Below, in pieces: positions 63,379 through 64,000 of a stretch of DNA of 64,000 nucleotides. The notes below the pieces were generated by a model. That model made no database searches. It had not been told where the DNA came from and was given only the letters and a program-made list of their open reading frames with translations. Position numbers and translations under genes: made by a program. Numbering within the stretch: the stretch's first letter is position 1; each line of letters opens with the position of its first letter. Source of the stretch: Sulfurisphaera ohwakuensis (lineage in GTDB: Archaea > Thermoproteota > Thermoprotei_A > Sulfolobales > Sulfolobaceae); contig NZ_CP045484.1 in assembly GCF_009729055.1 (NCBI RefSeq), forward strand, positions 1,488,001 to 1,552,000, in the 5' to 3' direction.

Positions 63379-63419
63379 AAAATGGGGGTTAAGGGGGCGG
63401 AAAGCTTCACCCTTCACGG
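63379..63419 (+). mobile_element. Truncated left end of the TnpB-type element
   Basis: AAAATGGGGGTTAAGGGGGC followed by GGAAAGCTTCACCC repeats the outermost part of the left end at 49231-49258 (AAAAGGGGGTTAAGGGGGC then GAAAAGCC), with a one-base insertion and few changes. The inner palindrome arm and tnpB are absent. It marks an old copy or a failed excision. Confidence 0.6.
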
Positions 63420-63536
63420 TACTCCCAAAATCATTTTACAAAAATAATTCTGATTGAACAATATTAAATTTGTTGAACATAACCAAGTTTATAACAACAT
63501 CAAGAATTCAACAAATTGGGAAAAAAGGTTTAAAGC

Positions 63537-63584
63537 GAGGGAATCGGTATTACCATAAGGGCTCATGGTAATGCCAATTCCCTC
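63537..63584 (+). repeat. Long near-perfect hairpin upstream of the transposase
   Basis: The arms GAGGGAATCGGTATTACCAT (63537-63556) and ATGGTAATGCCAATTCCCTC (63565-63584) are inverted copies with 2 mismatches in 20, around an 8-base loop. It may be an IS end, a terminator that guards the transposase from read-through, or a small inserted element. Confidence 0.6.
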
Positions 63585-63621
63585 ATTAAACACTCAACAA
63601 ATAGGGTATAAATTAATTTCC

Positions 63622-64000
63622 ATGAGTAACTTCCAAGGGAGAAAGGGAGAGGAAGTTACAAAAACCTTGATCTCAGCATCATTACACAAAGATTCAGTGG
63701 AAAACGTTTCCAGAGCTTACAACGTATCACCACAAACGGTGAGGAATTACGTTGAAGAACAAGGGTTACAAGTAGCGGAAAAAACACTGGAACAAGTGAA
63801 ACAAATCTCACTCGAAACACTTAAGGGCGTGAAGGAGATAGAACTATCAATAGATTGGACAACAATAACTTGGTACGGAAAACCTGTAGAAGGTTTGGGA
63901 AGCTCAGAAAAGGGATACTCGTGGAACTACGCAACAGCTACAACGAAATACGAAGGAAAAATCCTCATACTTGCTTTCATACCGCAAGTTAATGGGATGA
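63622..64000 (+). CDS. Transposase, N-terminal part (runs off the window)
   Basis: 126 codons visible from the ATG at 63622: an N-terminal HTH (SVENVSRAYNVSPQTVRNYV, about 25-44) and then KEIELSIDWTTITWYGKPVE, where the Asp would be the first acid of a DDE catalytic triad, and GSSEKGYSWNYATATTKYEG. This layout resembles the archaeal ISH3-type transposases. The rest lies beyond base 64000. The G+C content and codon use are richer than those of neighbours, consistent with a mobile origin. TATAAATT lies at 63607-63614. Confidence 0.7.
   Translation, partial: MSNFQGRKGEEVTKTLISASLHKDSVENVSRAYNVSPQTVRNYVEEQGLQVAEKTLEQVKQISLETLKGVKEIELSIDWTTITWYGKPVEGLGSSEKGYSWNYATATTKYEGKILILAFIPQVNGM

Larger units (their letters stand above)
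63155..63621. other. Gap leading to the terminal insertion sequence
   Basis: About 470 bases, no gene. It contains the TnpB left-end remnant (63379), an 11-base perfect inverted repeat AATTTGTTGAA (63467-63477) / TTCAACAAATT (63507-63517), a direct repeat TCAACAAATtGGG / TCAACAAATaGGG, and a long hairpin at 63537-63584. Confidence 0.4.

Overview
The window looks like the chromosome of a thermoacidophilic crenarchaeon of the Sulfolobales, closest in feel to Sulfurisphaera/Sulfolobus. The base is AT-rich. First genes of operons have a TATA-like box about 25 bases before the start codon and no leader, while internal genes carry GGTGA-type Shine-Dalgarno sites. Genes overlap densely. The content also fits: LysW-type arginine synthesis (argX), a four-subunit pyruvate:ferredoxin oxidoreductase, TldD/TldE, PurS/PurQ/PurL, a lone NuoB, archaeosine and wyosine tRNA modification genes, C/D-box guide RNAs, VapBC pairs, and TnpB and DDE insertion sequences. 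The genus is inferred from gene content and recall of families; no search was run.

Layout. 1-2515: tRNA modification (taw3, queE), a NOG1-type GTPase and a MetRS-beta tRNA-binding protein. 2624-11287: an eight-gene purine operon, purC-S-Q-L-F-F'-D-M, whose second PurF copy has lost its glutaminase active site. 11344-12035: an HTH/zinc-finger protein and a tiny ribbon-helix-helix protein. 12127-19728: arginine/carbamoyl-phosphate operon argG-argH-carA-carB-argX. 19716-35642: mixed housekeeping genes (translin, hydroxyacyl-CoA dehydrogenase, cupin, VIT1-like protein, adenosine-specific kinase, AmmeMemoRadiSam enzyme, enoyl-CoA hydratase, protoheme farnesyltransferase, homoserine dehydrogenase behind NikR and a B3/B4 protein, TldD/E, UspA, biotin ligase, Sua5, NuoB), with C/D-box sRNA candidates at 23125 and 34882. 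36446-46391: an M20 peptidase, an MFS carrier, the porCDAB operon, a ferritin-like/VIT1 fusion, a decayed toxin-antitoxin locus, OsmC and a fused ADP-forming acyl-CoA synthetase.

46649-51274: membrane proteins, an intact VapBC-like pair and an IS1341-type TnpB element whose gene carries one in-frame amber codon. 52023-55610: a tight minus-strand operon sixA-ppx-tmk-tmk'-CHAD that reads as a polyphosphate module; the second Tmk-like protein is degenerate at its Walker A lysine and DR motif. 55735-59229: HtpX, an SRPBCC-like protein, an MBL-fold hydrolase and a U32 protein. 59230-64000: an accessory, decaying region with large gaps, a RelE-like toxin converging on a small acidic ORF, a methyltransferase frameshifted at an A7 run, an unknown two-gene operon, IS remnants and a transposase that runs off the end.

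The most interesting points are the polyphosphate-type operon with a kinase/pseudokinase pair, the glutaminase-dead PurF that keeps its Fe-S and PRPP sites, the overlooked C/D sRNAs, and the recoding or decay cases (TnpB amber codon, A7 frameshift, broken VapC).
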